Shown here piece by piece: positions 5,086 through 5,538 of a stretch of 5,538 bases of DNA (position 1 is the stretch's first letter; each line of letters begins with the position of its first letter). The notes beneath the pieces were generated by a model. The model was given only the letters and a program-made list of their open reading frames with translations, was not told the DNA's origin and did not search any database. The position numbers and the translations under genes were made by a program. This DNA is from Elusimicrobiota bacterium. GTDB lineage: Bacteria; Elusimicrobiota; Elusimicrobia; UBA1565; UBA9628. Location of the stretch: positions 1 to 5,538 of the forward strand of contig JAGWMT010000219.1 of the NCBI GenBank assembly GCA_028871595.1, written 5' to 3'.

Positions 5086-5538
5086 CTATTCGGCGGTCAG
5101 CGTCGCGCGCAGATACTCGCGGTTGAGGCGCGCGATGTTCGAGATTTTGATCTCCTTCGGGCAGGCGGCCTCGCACTCGTATTCGTTCGTGCAGTGGCCG
5201 AAGCCCTCTTGGTCCATCGCCTCGCGCATGGCGAGCACGCGCTTGTCGCGTTCGGGCTGGCCCTGGGGCAGCAGCGCGTACTGGGAGACCTTCGCGCCGA
5301 CGAAGAGCATGGCCGACGCGTTCGGGCAGGCCGCCACGCAGGCGCCGCAGCCGATGCAGGCCGCCGCGTCCATGGCCTTCTCGGCCTTATCGTGCGGCAC
5401 CAGAATGGCGTTGGCGTCGCAGGCGTTGCCGGTGTTGACCGAGACGAAGCCGCCGGCGGACTGGATGCGGTCGAACGCGGAGCGGTCCACCACCAAATCC
5501 TTGACGATGGGGAAGGCCTTCGCGCGGAACGGCTCCAC
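5086..5538 (-). CDS. sdhB: Succinate dehydrogenase/fumarate reductase iron-sulfur subunit, C-terminal part
   Basis: 150 residues of the C-terminal part are visible; the gene enters from the right edge. The first visible codon is GTG, but it corresponds to an internal Val before the conserved [18 protein letters not shown], so the start is outside. The second ferredoxin-like domain carries [12 protein letters not shown] with C61, C64, C67 and C71. C116, C122 and C126 lie in [17 protein letters not shown]. The spacing matches the [4Fe-4S] ligands (61, 64, 67, 126) and [3Fe-4S] ligands (71, 116, 122) of E. coli SdhB. The N-terminal [2Fe-2S] domain is not in the window. The FVSVNTGNA...[13 protein letters not shown] wording resembles the Bacteroidota/Chlamydia-type subunit rather than the E. 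coli one. It passes electrons between the flavoprotein and the membrane quinone site. Direction (succinate oxidation or fumarate reduction) cannot be told. The GGQ gene follows after seven bases. Confidence 0.93.
   Translation of the reverse strand: MEPFRAKAFPIVKDLVVDRSAFDRIQSAGGFVSVNTGNACDANAILVPHDKAEKAMDAAACIGCGACVAACPNASAMLFVGAKVSQYALLPQGQPERDKRVLAMREAMDQEGFGHCTNEYECEAACPKEIKISNIARLNREYLRATLTAE

Overview
The window is GC-rich throughout, with dense genes and short gaps. It looks like ordinary chromosome from a Gram-negative bacterium with an outer membrane: it holds an OmpA-type lipoprotein, a signal-peptide-bearing protein and a respiratory succinate dehydrogenase/fumarate reductase subunit. 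No phage, insertion sequence, CRISPR or plasmid signal was found. Assignment to a phylum is inference only. The long Ala/Pro-rich stretch after the signal peptide of the putative peptidase, together with a Bacteroidota-like SdhB type, reminded me of Elusimicrobiota genomes, but other high-GC lineages are possible.

Layout. (1) Bases 1-1914, plus strand: the 3' part of a gene for a Lon-like (LonH/YcbZ-type) ATP-dependent protease; its start lies upstream of the window. (2) Bases 1915-1987: a short convergent gap with a strong bidirectional terminator. (3) Bases 1988-2500, minus strand: a 170-residue OmpA/Pal-like peptidoglycan-binding lipoprotein. (4) Bases 2501-2571: a divergent promoter region. 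(5) Bases 2572-2644, plus strand: tRNA-Pro(UGG), with no encoded CCA. (6) Bases 2645-2728: non-coding, with a hairpin at its right edge that covers the end of the next gene. (7) Bases 2729-5538, minus strand: a tight four-gene cluster, read from right to left as sdhB (partial), a GGQ release-factor-like ribosome rescue protein, a DUF2203 protein and a secreted putative zinc metallopeptidase.

How the genes relate. The three genes from sdhB to DUF2203 are separated by 7 bp and then by a 4-base ATGA overlap, so they are probably cotranscribed. The DUF2203 start site sits beside a small hairpin that hides its Shine-Dalgarno sequence, which points to translational coupling to the GGQ gene. The peptidase gene begins 41 bp further on and has its own promoter-like sequence. 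That promoter and the one for the OmpA-like lipoprotein share the same geometry: a -35-like hexamer with a TGGCGT/TTGCGT pattern, a 17-bp spacer, a TA-N-ACT -10 box, and exactly 6 bases to the ATG. Both genes encode exported proteins and both would give leaderless or nearly leaderless mRNAs. The protease, the rescue factor and the envelope proteins are housekeeping or stress-type functions. The parts I could not place in a known family are the secreted metallopeptidase and the biochemical role of DUF2203.
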